Source of the DNA: Occultella gossypii
Lineage (GTDB): Bacteria; Actinomycetota; Actinomycetes; Actinomycetales; Beutenbergiaceae
Assembly (NCBI RefSeq): GCF_019947135.1
Contig: NZ_JAGSHT010000003.1
Span: forward strand, 186,001 to 250,000
Direction of reading: 5' to 3'
DNA length: 64,000 nucleotides
Part shown: positions 15,300-25,158 of the stretch, in pieces
How positions within the stretch are numbered: the stretch's first letter is position 1
Layout: each line of letters begins with the position of its first letter
Notes under the pieces: model-generated
Databases searched by the model: none
What the model was told of the DNA's origin: nothing
The model's input: only the letters and a program-made list of their open reading frames with translations
Position numbers and translations under genes: made by a program

Positions 15300-15385
15300 C
15301 CGTGGAATCCCTCCTCGCACTGGCGCTCGCGCTCGCGCTCGCCGGCTACCTGGTGTGGGACCTGCTGCACCCGGAGAAGTTCTGA
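15296..15385 (+). CDS. kdpF: Kdp potassium-ATPase small subunit KdpF
   Basis: 29 residues: one membrane helix ([19 protein letters not shown]) followed by HPEKF, the usual KdpF tail. KdpF is a lipid-like stabilising peptide of the KdpFABC complex in the cytoplasmic membrane. It overlaps both the upstream 27-aa ORF (GTGA) and the kdpA start (TGATG). Confidence 0.9.
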   Translation: MTVESLLALALALALAGYLVWDLLHPEKF

Positions 15386-17049
15386 TGCCCGTCGCACTGG
15401 CCGCCGTGCTGCAGACTGGGTTCCTCGTCCTGCTCCTCGCCGCGGTCCACGTGCCGCTCGGCAACTACATGGCAGGCGTCTACTCGGGGAGCCGCCACCT
15501 GCGGGCCGAGCGGGCCGTCTACCGGATCGGCGGGATCGACCCCGACTCCGACCAGCACTGGTCGGTCTACACCCGGTCGCTGCTCGCGTTCTCCGCCGTC
15601 AGCATCCTGGTGCTCTACCTGCTCCTGCGGGTGCAGGCGCACCTGCCGCTCTCGCTCGGCTGGACGGGCGTGGCGCCGGACGGAGCCTGGAACACCGCCG
15701 TCTCGTTCGTCACGAACACGAACTGGCAGTGGTACTCCGGCGAGTCCACCCTGGGCCACCTTGCCCAGATGGGTGGCCTGGCCGTGCAGAACTTCCTCTC
15801 CGCCGCAGTGGGGATCGCCGTCGCCATCGCCCTGGTCCGCGGCTTCGCCCGGCAGGGCACCGACCGCATCGGCAACTTCTGGGTCGATCTCGTCCGCGGC
15901 TCCGTGCGGATCCTGCTGCCGCTGGCCCTCCTCGCCGCGATCGTGCTCGTCATCGGCGGCGCCGTCCAGAACTTCGACGGCGCCCGGGAGATCACCACGA
16001 TCACCGGAGAGCGCCAGAGCATCATCGGCGGCCCGATCGCGTCCCAGGAGGCGATCAAGAACCTCGGCACCAACGGGGGCGGGTTCTTCAACGCCAACAG
16101 CGCGCACCCCTTCGAGAACCCGACGGCGTGGACGAACCTGATCGAGATGTTCCTGCTCCTGGTCATCCCGTTCAGCCTGCCCCGGACCTTCGGGCGGATG
16201 GTCGGCAACCACCGGCAGGGCACGGCGATCGTGTCCGTGATGGCCTCGCTCTGGCTCGCAGCCGTCACCGTGACCACGTCTGCGGAGATGCGCGGGTTCG
16301 GCACCGTGCCCGGCGCCGCCGGCGGCGCGATGGAGGGCAAGGAACTCCGGTTCGGGCCCGCAGCATCCGCCCTGTTCGCCGCGTCGACCACAGGCACCTC
16401 GACCGGCTCGGTGAACAGCTTCCACGACTCCTACACCGGCGTCGGGGGCGGCGTCACGCTGCTGAACATGATGCTCGGCGAGGTGGCACCCGGCGGGGTC
16501 GGCGCCGGCCTGTACGGGATGCTCGTGATGGCCGTGCTCGCGGTGTTCCTGGCCGGACTGATGGTCGGCCGCACACCCGAGTACCTCGGCAAGAAGATCG
16601 GCCGGAAGCAGGTCACCCTGGTGGCCCTCTACATCCTGACGATGCCGACGCTGCTGCTCGCCGGTGCCGCCATCACCGCAGCCAGCCCGGGACTCGTGGA
16701 CGCCTCGGTGCAGGATCCCGGACCGCACGGGCTCACCGAGATCCTGTATGCCTACGCCTCGGCGGTGAACAACAACGGCTCGGCATTCGCCGGCTTCGGA
16801 GCCAACACGCCCTACCAGAACACCGCCCTCGGCCTGGGCATGCTGCTCGGCCGGTTCGTCCCGATCATCCTGGTGCTCGCCCTGGCCGGGTCGCTCGCCA
16901 GCCAACGGAAGGTCTCCGAGACCACCGGGACCCTGCCCACCCACGGGCCCGTCTTCGTGGGCCTGCTCGGCTTCGTCGTGCTGATCGTCGCCGGCCTGAC
17001 CTTCTTCCCTGCTCTCGCTCTTGCTCCTCTTACGGAGGCCCTGCTGTGA
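15385..17049 (+). CDS. kdpA: Kdp potassium-binding subunit KdpA
   Basis: 554 residues, the family length, from the ATG overlapping the kdpF stop. It is the channel-like K+ entry subunit of the high-affinity KdpFABC pump. The selectivity-filter loops are visible: [42 protein letters not shown] and [13 protein letters not shown]. About ten membrane segments surround them. The start [18 protein letters not shown] fits the first helix. kdpB overlaps its stop by 4 bases. Confidence 0.98.
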   Translation: MPVALAAVLQTGFLVLLLAAVHVPLGNYMAGVYSGSRHLRAERAVYRIGGIDPDSDQHWSVYTRSLLAFSAVSILVLYLLLRVQAHLPLSLGWTGVAPDGAWNTAVSFVTNTNWQWYSGESTLGHLAQMGGLAVQNFLSAAVGIAVAIALVRGFARQGTDRIGNFWVDLVRGSVRILLPLALLAAIVLVIGGAVQNFDGAREITTITGERQSIIGGPIASQEAIKNLGTNGGGFFNANSAHPFENPTAWTNLIEMFLLLVIPFSLPRTFGRMVGNHRQGTAIVSVMASLWLAAVTVTTSAEMRGFGTVPGAAGGAMEGKELRFGPAASALFAASTTGTSTGSVNSFHDSYTGVGGGVTLLNMMLGEVAPGGVGAGLYGMLVMAVLAVFLAGLMVGRTPEYLGKKIGRKQVTLVALYILTMPTLLLAGAAITAASPGLVDASVQDPGPHGLTEILYAYASAVNNNGSAFAGFGANTPYQNTALGLGMLLGRFVPIILVLALAGSLASQRKVSETTGTLPTHGPVFVGLLGFVVLIVAGLTFFPALALAPLTEALL

Positions 17050-19139
17050 CTACCCTGACCTCCACCACCCCCGAGTCCGACCACGCGCCTGCCGCCCGGG
17101 TCCGGGCCGGCGCGTTCCACCCGCGGCAGCTGCTGCGGTCCCTGCCGGACGCGCTGCGCAAGCTTGATCCGCGGCACCAGATCCGCTACCCGGTGATGTT
17201 CGTCGTCTGGGTCGGCGCGCTGGCCACGACCGTCCTGGCCATCGTGCACCCGTCCCTGTTCGCCTGGTCGATCACCGTGTGGCTCTGGGCCACCGTCGTG
17301 TTCGCCAACCTCGCCGAGTCGGTGGCCGAGGGCCGCGGCAAGGCCCAGGCCGACTCCCTGCGCAAGGCGCGCACCACCGCGATGGCCCGTCGCGTGCGCG
17401 GCGATGACACCGAGGAGTCGGTGCCGGGCACGGCGCTCGAGGTCGGGGACCTCGTCGTCGTCGAGGCCGGTGAGGTGATCCCCAGTGACGGAGACGTGGT
17501 CGACGGCGTCGCTTCCGTCGACGAGTCGGCCGTCACCGGGGAGTCGGCGCCCGTCATCCGGGAATCGGGCGGTGACCGCTCGTCGGTCACCGGTGGCACC
17601 CGGGTCCTGTCGGACCGCATCGTGGTGCGGATCACCGCGAAGGCCGGCGAGACGTTCCTGGACCGGATGATCTCGCTGGTGGAGGGCTCGGCACGGCAGA
17701 AGACGCCGAACGAGATCGCGCTGAACCTGCTGCTGGCCAGCCTCACGCTGATCTTCCTGCTCGCGGTCGTCACCCTGCAGCCGTTCGCTGTCTACTCCGG
17801 GCAGCCCCAGCCACTCATCGTGCTGGTCGCCCTGCTCGTCTGCCTGATCCCGACCACGATCGGCGCGCTGCTGTCCGCGATCGGCATCGCCGGCATGGAC
17901 CGGCTCATCCAGCGCAACGTGATGGCGCTGTCCGGCCGCGCCGTCGAGGCAGCGGGCGATGTCGACGTGCTGCTGCTGGACAAGACCGGCACGATCACGC
18001 TCGGCAACCGGCAGGCCGTGGAGGTCGTCCCCGCCAAGGAGGTGACCGAGTTCGACCTCGCCGAGGCCGCGCAGATGTCCAGCCTGGCGGACGAGACCCC
18101 CGAGGGCCGCTCCATCGTGGTGCTCGCCAAGGAGCGCTACGACATGCGGCTGCTGTTCCACGATCAGCTCCCCACCGCGACGTTCGTCCCGTTCACGGCC
18201 CAGACCCGGATGAGCGGGGTGGACGTGCAGACCCACTCAGGGCTCCGGCGGATCCGCAAGGGCGCCGCGTCGGCCGTGATGGCGTGGGTGCGGGACAACG
18301 GTGGTCACCCGACCGCGGACGTCGGTGCGAGCGTCGACTCGATCAGCGCAACCGGCGGGACCCCACTGGTGGTGGCCGAGCAGCGCGGCGACGGCCCGGC
18401 CCGCGCGCTCGGCGTGATCCACCTGAAGGACGTCGTCAAGCCCGGCCTGCGGGAACGGTTCGACGAACTCCGCCGGATGGGGATCCGCACGGTGATGATC
18501 ACCGGGGACAACGCGCTCACCGCGCGTGCCATCGCGACCGAGGCCGGCGTCGACGACTACCTCGCGGAGGCCAAGCCCGAGGACAAGATGGCGCTCATCA
18601 AATCCGAGCAGGCCGCCGGGCGGATGGTCGCGATGACCGGCGACGGCACCAACGACGCGCCGGCCCTGGCGCAGGCGGACGTCGGCGTCGCGATGAACAC
18701 CGGGACGTCGGCAGCGAAGGAGGCCGGGAACATGGTGGACCTGGACTCCAATCCGACGAAGCTCATCGAGGTCGTGGCGATCGGGAAGCAGCTGCTGATC
18801 ACCCGTGGCGCGCTCACCACGTTCTCGATCGCGAACGACGTCGCGAAGTACTTCGCGATCATCCCGGCCATGTTCACCGGCCTGTACCCGCAGCTCGACC
18901 GGCTCAACCTGATGGGCCTGTCCTCGCCGGAGTCGGCGATGCTCTCGGCGGTGATCTTCAACGCCCTGATCATCGTCGCGCTGATCCCGGTCGCGCTGCG
19001 CGGTGTGCGGTACCGGCCCCGCGGCGCCTCCGCGATGCTGCGCGGCAACCTGTTCGTCTACGGCATCGGGGGACTGATCGCCCCGTTCGTCGGCATCAAA
19101 CTCATCGACCTCGTCGTCTCCCTGCTACCCGGCCTCTGA
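17046..19139 (+). CDS. kdpB: Kdp potassium-transporting P-type ATPase subunit KdpB
   Basis: 697 residues from the GTG overlapping kdpA. Hydrolyses ATP and drives K+ uptake with KdpA. The phosphorylation motif [14 protein letters not shown] is intact near residue 315; the actuator motif VTGESAPV is near 175; the hinge [18 protein letters not shown] is near 530. The membrane motif [20 protein letters not shown] marks the ion-coupling helix. The stop is 27 bases before kdpC. Confidence 0.98.
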   Translation: MTTLTSTTPESDHAPAARVRAGAFHPRQLLRSLPDALRKLDPRHQIRYPVMFVVWVGALATTVLAIVHPSLFAWSITVWLWATVVFANLAESVAEGRGKAQADSLRKARTTAMARRVRGDDTEESVPGTALEVGDLVVVEAGEVIPSDGDVVDGVASVDESAVTGESAPVIRESGGDRSSVTGGTRVLSDRIVVRITAKAGETFLDRMISLVEGSARQKTPNEIALNLLLASLTLIFLLAVVTLQPFAVYSGQPQPLIVLVALLVCLIPTTIGALLSAIGIAGMDRLIQRNVMALSGRAVEAAGDVDVLLLDKTGTITLGNRQAVEVVPAKEVTEFDLAEAAQMSSLADETPEGRSIVVLAKERYDMRLLFHDQLPTATFVPFTAQTRMSGVDVQTHSGLRRIRKGAASAVMAWVRDNGGHPTADVGASVDSISATGGTPLVVAEQRGDGPARALGVIHLKDVVKPGLRERFDELRRMGIRTVMITGDNALTARAIATEAGVDDYLAEAKPEDKMALIKSEQAAGRMVAMTGDGTNDAPALAQADVGVAMNTGTSAAKEAGNMVDLDSNPTKLIEVVAIGKQLLITRGALTTFSIANDVAKYFAIIPAMFTGLYPQLDRLNLMGLSSPESAMLSAVIFNALIIVALIPVALRGVRYRPRGASAMLRGNLFVYGIGGLIAPFVGIKLIDLVVSLLPGL

Positions 19140-19166
19140 GGGCCCCTCCGACTGGAGCACAGCACC

Positions 19167-19745
19167 ATGTCCGCATTCCTCAAACAGTCCCTCGCAGGCC
19201 TGCGGGTCCTGCTCGTCATGACCGTCGTCCTCGGACTCGGTTACCCGCTCGCCGTCTACGGGGTGGGCCGCCTGATGCCCGCCAGGGCGGACGGCTCACT
19301 GGTCGTCGTCGACGGCGAGACCGTCGGGTCGAGCCTGATCGGCCAGGCCTTCGACGGCGACGAGTGGTTCCAGTCCCGTCCCTCCGTCGCCGGGGACGGG
19401 TACGACCCGCTCGCCTCCGGCGCCTCCAACCTCGGCCCCGAGAACCGCGACCTGCTCGCGACCGTCGAGGAGCGGCGCGCCGAGGTCGCCGAGCGTGAGG
19501 GCGTCGACCCCGACCAGGTCCCCGTCGACGCCGTCACCGCCTCGGGGTCGGGCCTGGACCCGCACATCTCACCCGCGTACGCCGCGCTCCAGGTCGCCAG
19601 GGTGGCCCGGGTACGCGACCTGACGGACGCCGTCGTCCAGGATCTGGTCGCGCGAGCGACCACCTCACCCGAGCTCGGCTTCCTCGGCGCCCCACGGGTG
19701 AACGTGGTCGAACTGAACGCGGCGCTCCTCGCGCTGCAGCAGTGA
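19167..19745 (+). CDS. kdpC: Kdp potassium-ATPase subunit KdpC
   Basis: 192 residues: one N-terminal membrane helix (LLVMTVVLGLGYPLAVYGVG) and an extracytoplasmic domain. Family motifs GSSLIGQAF, WFQSRPS, GASNLGPEN and PVDAVTASGSGLDPHISPAYA are present; the last is the most conserved stretch of KdpC. It sits between kdpB and the sensor kinase gene with short gaps. Confidence 0.97.
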   Translation: MSAFLKQSLAGLRVLLVMTVVLGLGYPLAVYGVGRLMPARADGSLVVVDGETVGSSLIGQAFDGDEWFQSRPSVAGDGYDPLASGASNLGPENRDLLATVEERRAEVAEREGVDPDQVPVDAVTASGSGLDPHISPAYAALQVARVARVRDLTDAVVQDLVARATTSPELGFLGAPRVNVVELNAALLALQQ

Positions 19746-19757
19746 CAGGCTGAGCAC

Positions 19758-22286
19758 ATGACGGACCGCGATGAGCCCGACGCCGCCGGTCAACGGGGGC
19801 GGCTCCGGGTCTACCTCGGCGCCTCGGCCGGCGTCGGGAAGACCTACGCGATGCTCGACGAGGGCCGCCGCCGGCTCGGCCGCGGCGTGGACGTCGTCGT
19901 CGGGCTCGTCGAGACCCACGGCAGGGCCCACACGGCCGCCCTGCTCGACGGGCTCGAGGTCGTCCCTCGGCGTGAGCTGGGGCACCGGGGTGCCGAGTTC
20001 ACGGAGATGGACCTGGACGCGGTGCTGGCGCGCGCACCGCAGGTCGCGCTGGTCGACGAGCTCGCCCACACCAACGTCCCGGGCAGCCGCAACGCCAAAC
20101 GCTGCGGGGATATCGAGGAACTGCTCGCCGCCGGCATCGACGTCGTCACGACCGTCAACATCCAGCACCTGGAGAGCCTGAACGACGTGGTCGCCTCGAT
20201 CACCGGGGTGCGCCAGCAGGAGACCATCCCGGACGAGATCGTCCGGCGAGCCGACCAGATCGAACTCGTCGACATGAGCCCGGAGTCGTTGCGCCGTCGG
20301 CTCGCCCACGGCAACGTCTACCCGGCCGAGAAGATCGACGCGGCGATGTCGAACTACTTCCGGCTCGGGAACCTGACGGCGTTGCGCGAACTCGCGCTGC
20401 TGTGGACCGCGGACCGCGTGGACGAGGCGCTGGAGGCCTACCGCAAGGACCACGACATCGCCGAGCCGTGGGCGGCCCGGGAGCGGCTCGTGGTCGCGGT
20501 CACCGGCGGAACCGAGACCGAGACCCTGGTGCGGCGGGCCGCTCGGATCGCCCAGCGCGGCAGCCGTGGCGAGTTCCTGGCCATCCACGTGCTCCGCAGC
20601 GACGGCCTCACCGGGGTGGCGCCGGGCTCGCTCGGCAGGCACCGCACGCTGGTCGAATCCCTCGGCGGCAGCTGGCACACCGTGCTCAGCGACGACGTAC
20701 CCGGCGCCGTCCTCGACTTCGCCCGCAGCGTCAACGCGAACCAGATCCTGCTCGGCGTCACCCGCCGCGGTCGCGTCGCCGGCGCGGTCGCCCCAGGGGT
20801 CGCGGCCCGCGTGGTCGAGGGGTCCGGAGAGATCGACGTGCTCGTGGTCACCCACGAGCGAGCCCGGACCGGCTCGCGGCGGCGCCCGCCTCGCGGTCTG
20901 CTCACCCGGCGCCGGACCTTGCTCGCCTGGACCATGGCGCTCGCCGGGCCGCCGCTGCTGTCCTGGATCGGCACCTCGATGGGCGAGCTGGACTCGTTCC
21001 CGACCGTGCTGATGCTGTTCCTCACCCTCACTGTGGGGGTGGCGCTCGTGGGCGGCCTGCGCCCGGCGCTGCTCAGCGCGGTGCTGGGCGGGCTGCTGAG
21101 CAACTTCCTGTTCGCGCCGCCCGTGCGCACCTGGACGATCGACGAGCCCCAGCACGCGCTGGCGATCGGGATCCTGCTCGCGGTGGCCGTGAGCGTCTCG
21201 GCGGTCGTCGACCTCGCCGCCCGGCGCACCCTGGAAGCCGGGCGGGCCAGGGCCGAGGCGGACGCGCTGACCTCGGTCGCCGGAGCGGTGGTCCGGGCCA
21301 GGGATGCCGTGCCCGCCGTGCTCGAACAACTGCGGGAGACCCTGGGTGCACGCGGCGTGGCGCTGGTCCGCACCGGCGCCGGGAGCACGCGGTGGCAGAT
21401 CCTGGAGCGGTCCAGTGGCGAGCCGCCCGGTGCGCCGGACCAGGCGTCCGCGACCGTCCAGATCGACGACGGGCTGACCCTCGGGCTGAGCGGTCGCACC
21501 CTCTCAGCTGGTCAGGTCCGCTTCGTCGGCGCCGTCGGGCAGTACCTGAGCTCACTGCTGGAACGAGAGGAGCTGCGTTCGCAGGCCCGGGCGGCCCGGG
21601 CGGAGAGTGAACGCGGGGCGATCCGCACGGCGCTGCTCGCCGCCGTGTCCCACGACCTGCGCACGCCGCTCACCTCGATCAAGGCGGGCATCACCGCGCT
21701 GCGCTCGTCCCCGCAGATCACGCCGCAGGACCGCCGGATCCTGCTGGCCGACGTCGAGGACGAGACGGACCGGCTGCAGTCCCTCATCGATAACCTGCTC
21801 GACATGAGCCGGATCGACGCGGGTGTGGTCACTGCCCACCTGGACCCCGTGGCACTCGACGAGGTGGTGCCGCTCGCGGCCCGGGCGGTCCCCACCTCGG
21901 CGGTCGAGATCGACGTGCCCGAGGATCTGCCGCTGCTGCGCGCCGACGCCGGTCTGCTCGAGCGGGCGCTGGCGAACCTGATCGAGAACGCCGTCCGCCA
22001 CACCGCTCCCGGCACGCGGGTGCGCGTGGTCGCCGAGCATGCCGGGCCGTCCCTGATGATCCGGGTCGTCGACCGGGGACCCGGCGTGCCGGACGAGAAG
22101 AAGGACCAGATGTTCGCCGCGTTCCAACGTCTCGGTGACGTGCCGCGCGGGCAGGGTCTCGGTCTCGGTCTCGCCGTCGCGCGAGGTTTCATCGAGGCCA
22201 ACGGCGGCACACTGGAGGCCGAGGACACGCCGGGCGGCGGCCTGACGATGATCGCGACCCTGCCCCTGCCGGCGGAAGCACCATGA
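19758..22286 (+). CDS. kdpD: Potassium-responsive sensor kinase KdpD
   Basis: 842 residues. The N-terminal KdpD domain starts RLRVYLGASAGVGKTYAML (Walker A-like) with DELAHTNVPGSRN; a universal-stress-like domain covers about 240-370; four close membrane helices lie at about 390-490; a GAF-like region follows; H box LAAVSHDLRTPLTSI is near 635, N box LANLIENAVRHTAPG near 735 and G box DRGPGVPD near 775. It senses K+ limitation or ionic strength and phosphorylates KdpE. The stop overlaps kdpE (ATGA). Confidence 0.97.
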   Translation: MTDRDEPDAAGQRGRLRVYLGASAGVGKTYAMLDEGRRRLGRGVDVVVGLVETHGRAHTAALLDGLEVVPRRELGHRGAEFTEMDLDAVLARAPQVALVDELAHTNVPGSRNAKRCGDIEELLAAGIDVVTTVNIQHLESLNDVVASITGVRQQETIPDEIVRRADQIELVDMSPESLRRRLAHGNVYPAEKIDAAMSNYFRLGNLTALRELALLWTADRVDEALEAYRKDHDIAEPWAARERLVVAVTGGTETETLVRRAARIAQRGSRGEFLAIHVLRSDGLTGVAPGSLGRHRTLVESLGGSWHTVLSDDVPGAVLDFARSVNANQILLGVTRRGRVAGAVAPGVAARVVEGSGEIDVLVVTHERARTGSRRRPPRGLLTRRRTLLAWTMALAGPPLLSWIGTSMGELDSFPTVLMLFLTLTVGVALVGGLRPALLSAVLGGLLSNFLFAPPVRTWTIDEPQHALAIGILLAVAVSVSAVVDLAARRTLEAGRARAEADALTSVAGAVVRARDAVPAVLEQLRETLGARGVALVRTGAGSTRWQILERSSGEPPGAPDQASATVQIDDGLTLGLSGRTLSAGQVRFVGAVGQYLSSLLEREELRSQARAARAESERGAIRTALLAAVSHDLRTPLTSIKAGITALRSSPQITPQDRRILLADVEDETDRLQSLIDNLLDMSRIDAGVVTAHLDPVALDEVVPLAARAVPTSAVEIDVPEDLPLLRADAGLLERALANLIENAVRHTAPGTRVRVVAEHAGPSLMIRVVDRGPGVPDEKKDQMFAAFQRLGDVPRGQGLGLGLAVARGFIEANGGTLEAEDTPGGGLTMIATLPLPAEAP

Positions 22287-22960
22287 CGCGCGTCCTGATC
22301 GTCGATGACGAGCCGGCCCTGGCTCGGGCGCTCGCGGTCGTGTTCCGGGCGAACCGGTACGAGGCGCAGGTGGCCACCACCGGCGCGGCGGCCGTCCAGG
22401 CGGTCACCGACTGGCACCCGGACGTCGTGGTCCTCGACCTCGGCCTGCCGGATCTGGACGGCATGGACGTGCTGCGCGCGATCCGCAGCTGGTCGAGCCT
22501 GCCGATCGTGGTGCTGTCCGCGCGTCAGACCAGCGACGACAAGGTCGAGGCGCTCGACGCCGGCGCGGACGACTACGTGACCAAGCCCTTCGGGACGGAC
22601 GAGCTGCTCGCCCGGATCAGGGCCGCCGTCCGGCGCCGCCCGGCGGAGGACGACCCACCCGTGGTGCACGCCGCAGCGTTCACCGTCGATCTTGCCCTCC
22701 GGCGCGTGGTGCTCACCTCGGGGGAGACCGTGCGGCTGACGCCGACCGAGTGGCACCTGCTCGAGCTGCTCACCCGCAACGTCGGCAAGATCGTGGGGCG
22801 ACGCGAGCTGCTGCAGGAGCTGCGCGGCCCGAATCTGGACGCCGAGACCCACTACCTGCGCGTGTACATGGCCCAGCTGCGGCGCAAGCTCGAGCCCGAT
22901 CCCGCGCGGCCCCGGCACCTGATCACCGAGGCCGGTGTCGGCTACCGCCTGCAGCCATGA
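22283..22960 (+). CDS. kdpE: Response regulator KdpE
   Basis: 225 residues. Receiver with ILIVDDEPALARAL-type start, phosphoacceptor Asp in VVVLDLGLPDLDG near residue 52 and Lys in DYVTKPFGTDE near 101. The winged helix has RLTPTEWHLLELL and ITEAGVGYRLQP. It is the activator of the upstream kdpFABC genes. It converges on an ABC permease gene 24 bases away. Confidence 0.96.
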   Translation: MTRVLIVDDEPALARALAVVFRANRYEAQVATTGAAAVQAVTDWHPDVVVLDLGLPDLDGMDVLRAIRSWSSLPIVVLSARQTSDDKVEALDAGADDYVTKPFGTDELLARIRAAVRRRPAEDDPPVVHAAAFTVDLALRRVVLTSGETVRLTPTEWHLLELLTRNVGKIVGRRELLQELRGPNLDAETHYLRVYMAQLRRKLEPDPARPRHLITEAGVGYRLQP

Positions 22961-22984
22961 GCGCGCTGCCCGAGGCACACCGGG

Positions 22985-23737
22985 TCACCGGTTCAGTTGC
23001 AGTCGGGCCCAGCTCGCGCAGGTGAGCGCCACGAACGCCGCGGCGCAGATGAGGGCGACGGCGAGCTGAGCGACGCCGACCTCGGTGCCCCGGCTCATGG
23101 CCCAGAGGGCGGGTGCGGCCAGCGGCATCGCGGCACCGGCGCCGGCGAGGACGGCGACCTGGGTGACGACGACGAGCCCGATCACGCAGCCGACCCCGGC
23201 CAGCAGGGACCGGGTGAGCGTGACCACCCAGGCGACCGGCATCGCGATCGCCCCCGTGAGCATGCCCAGTGCCCACTGCCGACCGAGCCCGGCCCAGGCC
23301 TCGGCGTCGGGGCTGCCGTAGCCGAACAGACTGCCCAGCAGGAGCAGCGCCAGGCCCAGGACCAGGCTGACGGCGACCACCCAGATCAGGTAGACCACGA
23401 TCTTGGCGAGGGCGATCCGGGCCCGGCCGACGGGCAACGCGAACAAGCCGCTGATGGTGCGGTCGGCGAACTCGCGGCCGAACAGCCACGCCAGGACCGT
23501 CCCGAACCCGATGAGCCCGCCGGCCGCGGTGATCTGCGCCGCGGCGGACAGCAGGCCGGCCCAGTCGCGGGTGGCGGTCGGTCCCATCTTGGCGACGAGG
23601 TCGGGTTGCCCGCCCGCCAGCGAGAGGGTGATACCGCAGAGCAGCGCCACCGTGCCGAGCACCAGGGCGAGGGTCCCGATCACGCCGACCAGCGAACGCG
23701 AGAGTTTGAGCGCCTCGACGCGGATGGGTGCGTTCAT
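22985..23737 (-). CDS. ABC-2 type permease of a TetR-linked exporter
   Basis: 250 residues from the ATG at 23737, which overlaps the ATPase stop (ATGA); a second ATG three codons upstream is possible. Six membrane helices, with the usual start VEALKLSRSLVGVIGTLALVLG and the pattern LIGFGTVLAWLFGREFADRTISGLFALPVGR, which is the cytoplasmic coupling loop of this family. Last gene of a TetR-ATPase-permease unit; the substrate is unknown. Confidence 0.9.
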   Translation of the reverse strand: MNAPIRVEALKLSRSLVGVIGTLALVLGTVALLCGITLSLAGGQPDLVAKMGPTATRDWAGLLSAAAQITAAGGLIGFGTVLAWLFGREFADRTISGLFALPVGRARIALAKIVVYLIWVVAVSLVLGLALLLLGSLFGYGSPDAEAWAGLGRQWALGMLTGAIAMPVAWVVTLTRSLLAGVGCVIGLVVVTQVAVLAGAGAAMPLAAPALWAMSRGTEVGVAQLAVALICAAAFVALTCASWARLQLNR

Positions 23738-24444
23738 GGGGTGCATCCACGATGCTCGTCGTCCTCGAGGACGCGTGCGAAGAAGGTGCGCTCGAGGTCC
23801 GGCGTCGCGGGGTCCAGCCCGCCGATCAGCCGGCCGGCGTTCATCACCAGGATCCGATCGGCGATCCGCGCCACCTCGTCGAGGTGGTGGCTACTGACCA
23901 GGATCGCGGCGCCGTCGCGCGCGCGTTCGGCGAGGTGCTCCCGCAGCACGATCACCGATGCCGGGTCGAGCGCGTTGCTGGGCTCGTCGAGCACGATCAG
24001 CCGCGGTTCGTGCTGCAGCGCCGCGGCCAGTCCGACCCGCTGCTGGTTGCCGAGGGACAAGTGCCGGAAGCGGCGGTCCACGACGGGGCCGAGCTGCCAT
24101 CGGGCGATGGCATCGTCGACCAGCCGCGGGTCGGTGCCGCGCAGCAGCCGCGCGACGGTGAGGTTCTGCCGGACGGTGAGCTCCGGATAGGCCAGCGGCG
24201 CATCGACCATGGCGCCCACCTCGCGCCATCGCGACGCGGGCAGCTCCGCCATGAGCGATCCGTGCAGCGTCACCGTGCCGTGGTCGGCCCGCAGCATGCC
24301 GAGGGCGAGGCGCATCAGGGTGGTCTTGCCGGCGCCGTTCAGTCCCACCAGCGCCACGATCTCACCGGCGGTGACGGCGAACGTGAGGCCCTGGACCCCG
24401 GCGCCACCTCGGAACCGCAGACCGACGTTCTCGAACTCGAGCAC
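23734..24444 (-). CDS. ABC transporter ATPase of the TetR-linked exporter
   Basis: 236 residues from the GTG at 24444, two bases after the TetR stop. Walker A is VGLNGAGKTTLMR near residue 35, the signature LSLGNQQRVGLAAAL (Q-loop-like LSLGN form) near 130, Walker B LIVLDEPSNALDP near 150, and the switch His VSSHHLDE near 187. The C-terminal extension is short. Tight packing with the flanking genes indicates one operon. Confidence 0.92.
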   Translation of the reverse strand: MLEFENVGLRFRGGAGVQGLTFAVTAGEIVALVGLNGAGKTTLMRLALGMLRADHGTVTLHGSLMAELPASRWREVGAMVDAPLAYPELTVRQNLTVARLLRGTDPRLVDDAIARWQLGPVVDRRFRHLSLGNQQRVGLAAALQHEPRLIVLDEPSNALDPASVIVLREHLAERARDGAAILVSSHHLDEVARIADRILVMNAGRLIGGLDPATPDLERTFFARVLEDDEHRGCTP

Positions 24445-24446
24445 GA

Positions 24447-25010
24447 TCAGCCGCCGCCGAGGGTGTCCAGCGCCCGCCCGAGCACGGCACCGAGGTCGTC
24501 CCGGTCGGACCGGGCCCAGTCCAGCAGCGCCGTGCTCAGGCCGGCGATGACGGCGGTCGCCGCCACCCGCGCCGCCGAGGCGGCCACGCCACGGGTGATG
24601 AGCGCGTCGGTCAGCGCCGCGACCGTGGCTTCGCTGTTGCGTTCCAGCGCACCGCGTAGCGTGGCCGCCTCGGCGACGATCCGCAGCCGGGTCCGCAGGT
24701 GCGCGGCGTCGTCGGGGTCGACGTCGCGCCACGCCGCACGGATCCCCTCCACCACCGCGCGCATCGGCCGCTCCTCGGCCGGGCGACCCGCCACCGCCTC
24801 CGCGATCTGCGGGTCATAGGGATCGTCCAGCAGCAACGCCTCCTTCGAGGCGAAGTGCCGGAACAGGGTCATCTCGCTGACCCCCGCGGCGCGCGCCACC
24901 GCCGCGGTGGGTGTCGCGTCGTAGCCGTTCGCCAGGAACAGTTCGAGCGCGGCCCGCTGCAACGCTTCCCTCGTGTCGGCTCTGGTTCCCACCCTCGCAA
25001 TGTTAGTCAC
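24447..25010 (-). CDS. TetR-family repressor
   Basis: About 187 residues from the GTG at 25010; a GTG at 24992 is the alternative and would leave the operator fully upstream. The helix-turn-helix is clear: ALQRAALELFLANGYDATPT, then AVARAAGVSEMTLFRHFASKEALL. The C-terminal ligand domain is helical with no recognisable ligand signature. It is first gene of the exporter operon and divergent from a membrane protein gene. An inverted repeat spans its start. Confidence 0.9.
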   Translation of the reverse strand: MTNIARVGTRADTREALQRAALELFLANGYDATPTAAVARAAGVSEMTLFRHFASKEALLLDDPYDPQIAEAVAGRPAEERPMRAVVEGIRAAWRDVDPDDAAHLRTRLRIVAEAATLRGALERNSEATVAALTDALITRGVAASAARVAATAVIAGLSTALLDWARSDRDDLGAVLGRALDTLGGG

Positions 25011-25014
25011 TAAC
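25002..25014. promoter_or_regulatory. GTTAGT-C-ACTAAC, TetR operator
   Basis: A perfect 6-bp inverted repeat around one base. AT-rich TTAGTNACTAA sites of this kind are the standard operators of small TetR regulators. It overlaps the annotated TetR start codon, so either translation begins downstream or the mRNA is leaderless. Confidence 0.75.
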
Positions 25015-25158
25015 GTGCGGGTGTGGGTAGGGTTCGTACTCCCTCGTCCGGGGGAGAGCGTCGGCCCGCCCGGGGGAGGAGCCGTCGCCGTGGCCGCGGC
25101 ACCATGGGTGCAGGCTTCGTCACTCGGCGGGCCATTTGCCCTGATCGGCAGGAGACCG

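Noticed and set aside
15346-18236. Long minus-strand frames antisense to kdpA and kdpB
   Set aside because: Shadow frames of unmistakable Kdp genes, with low-complexity translations.
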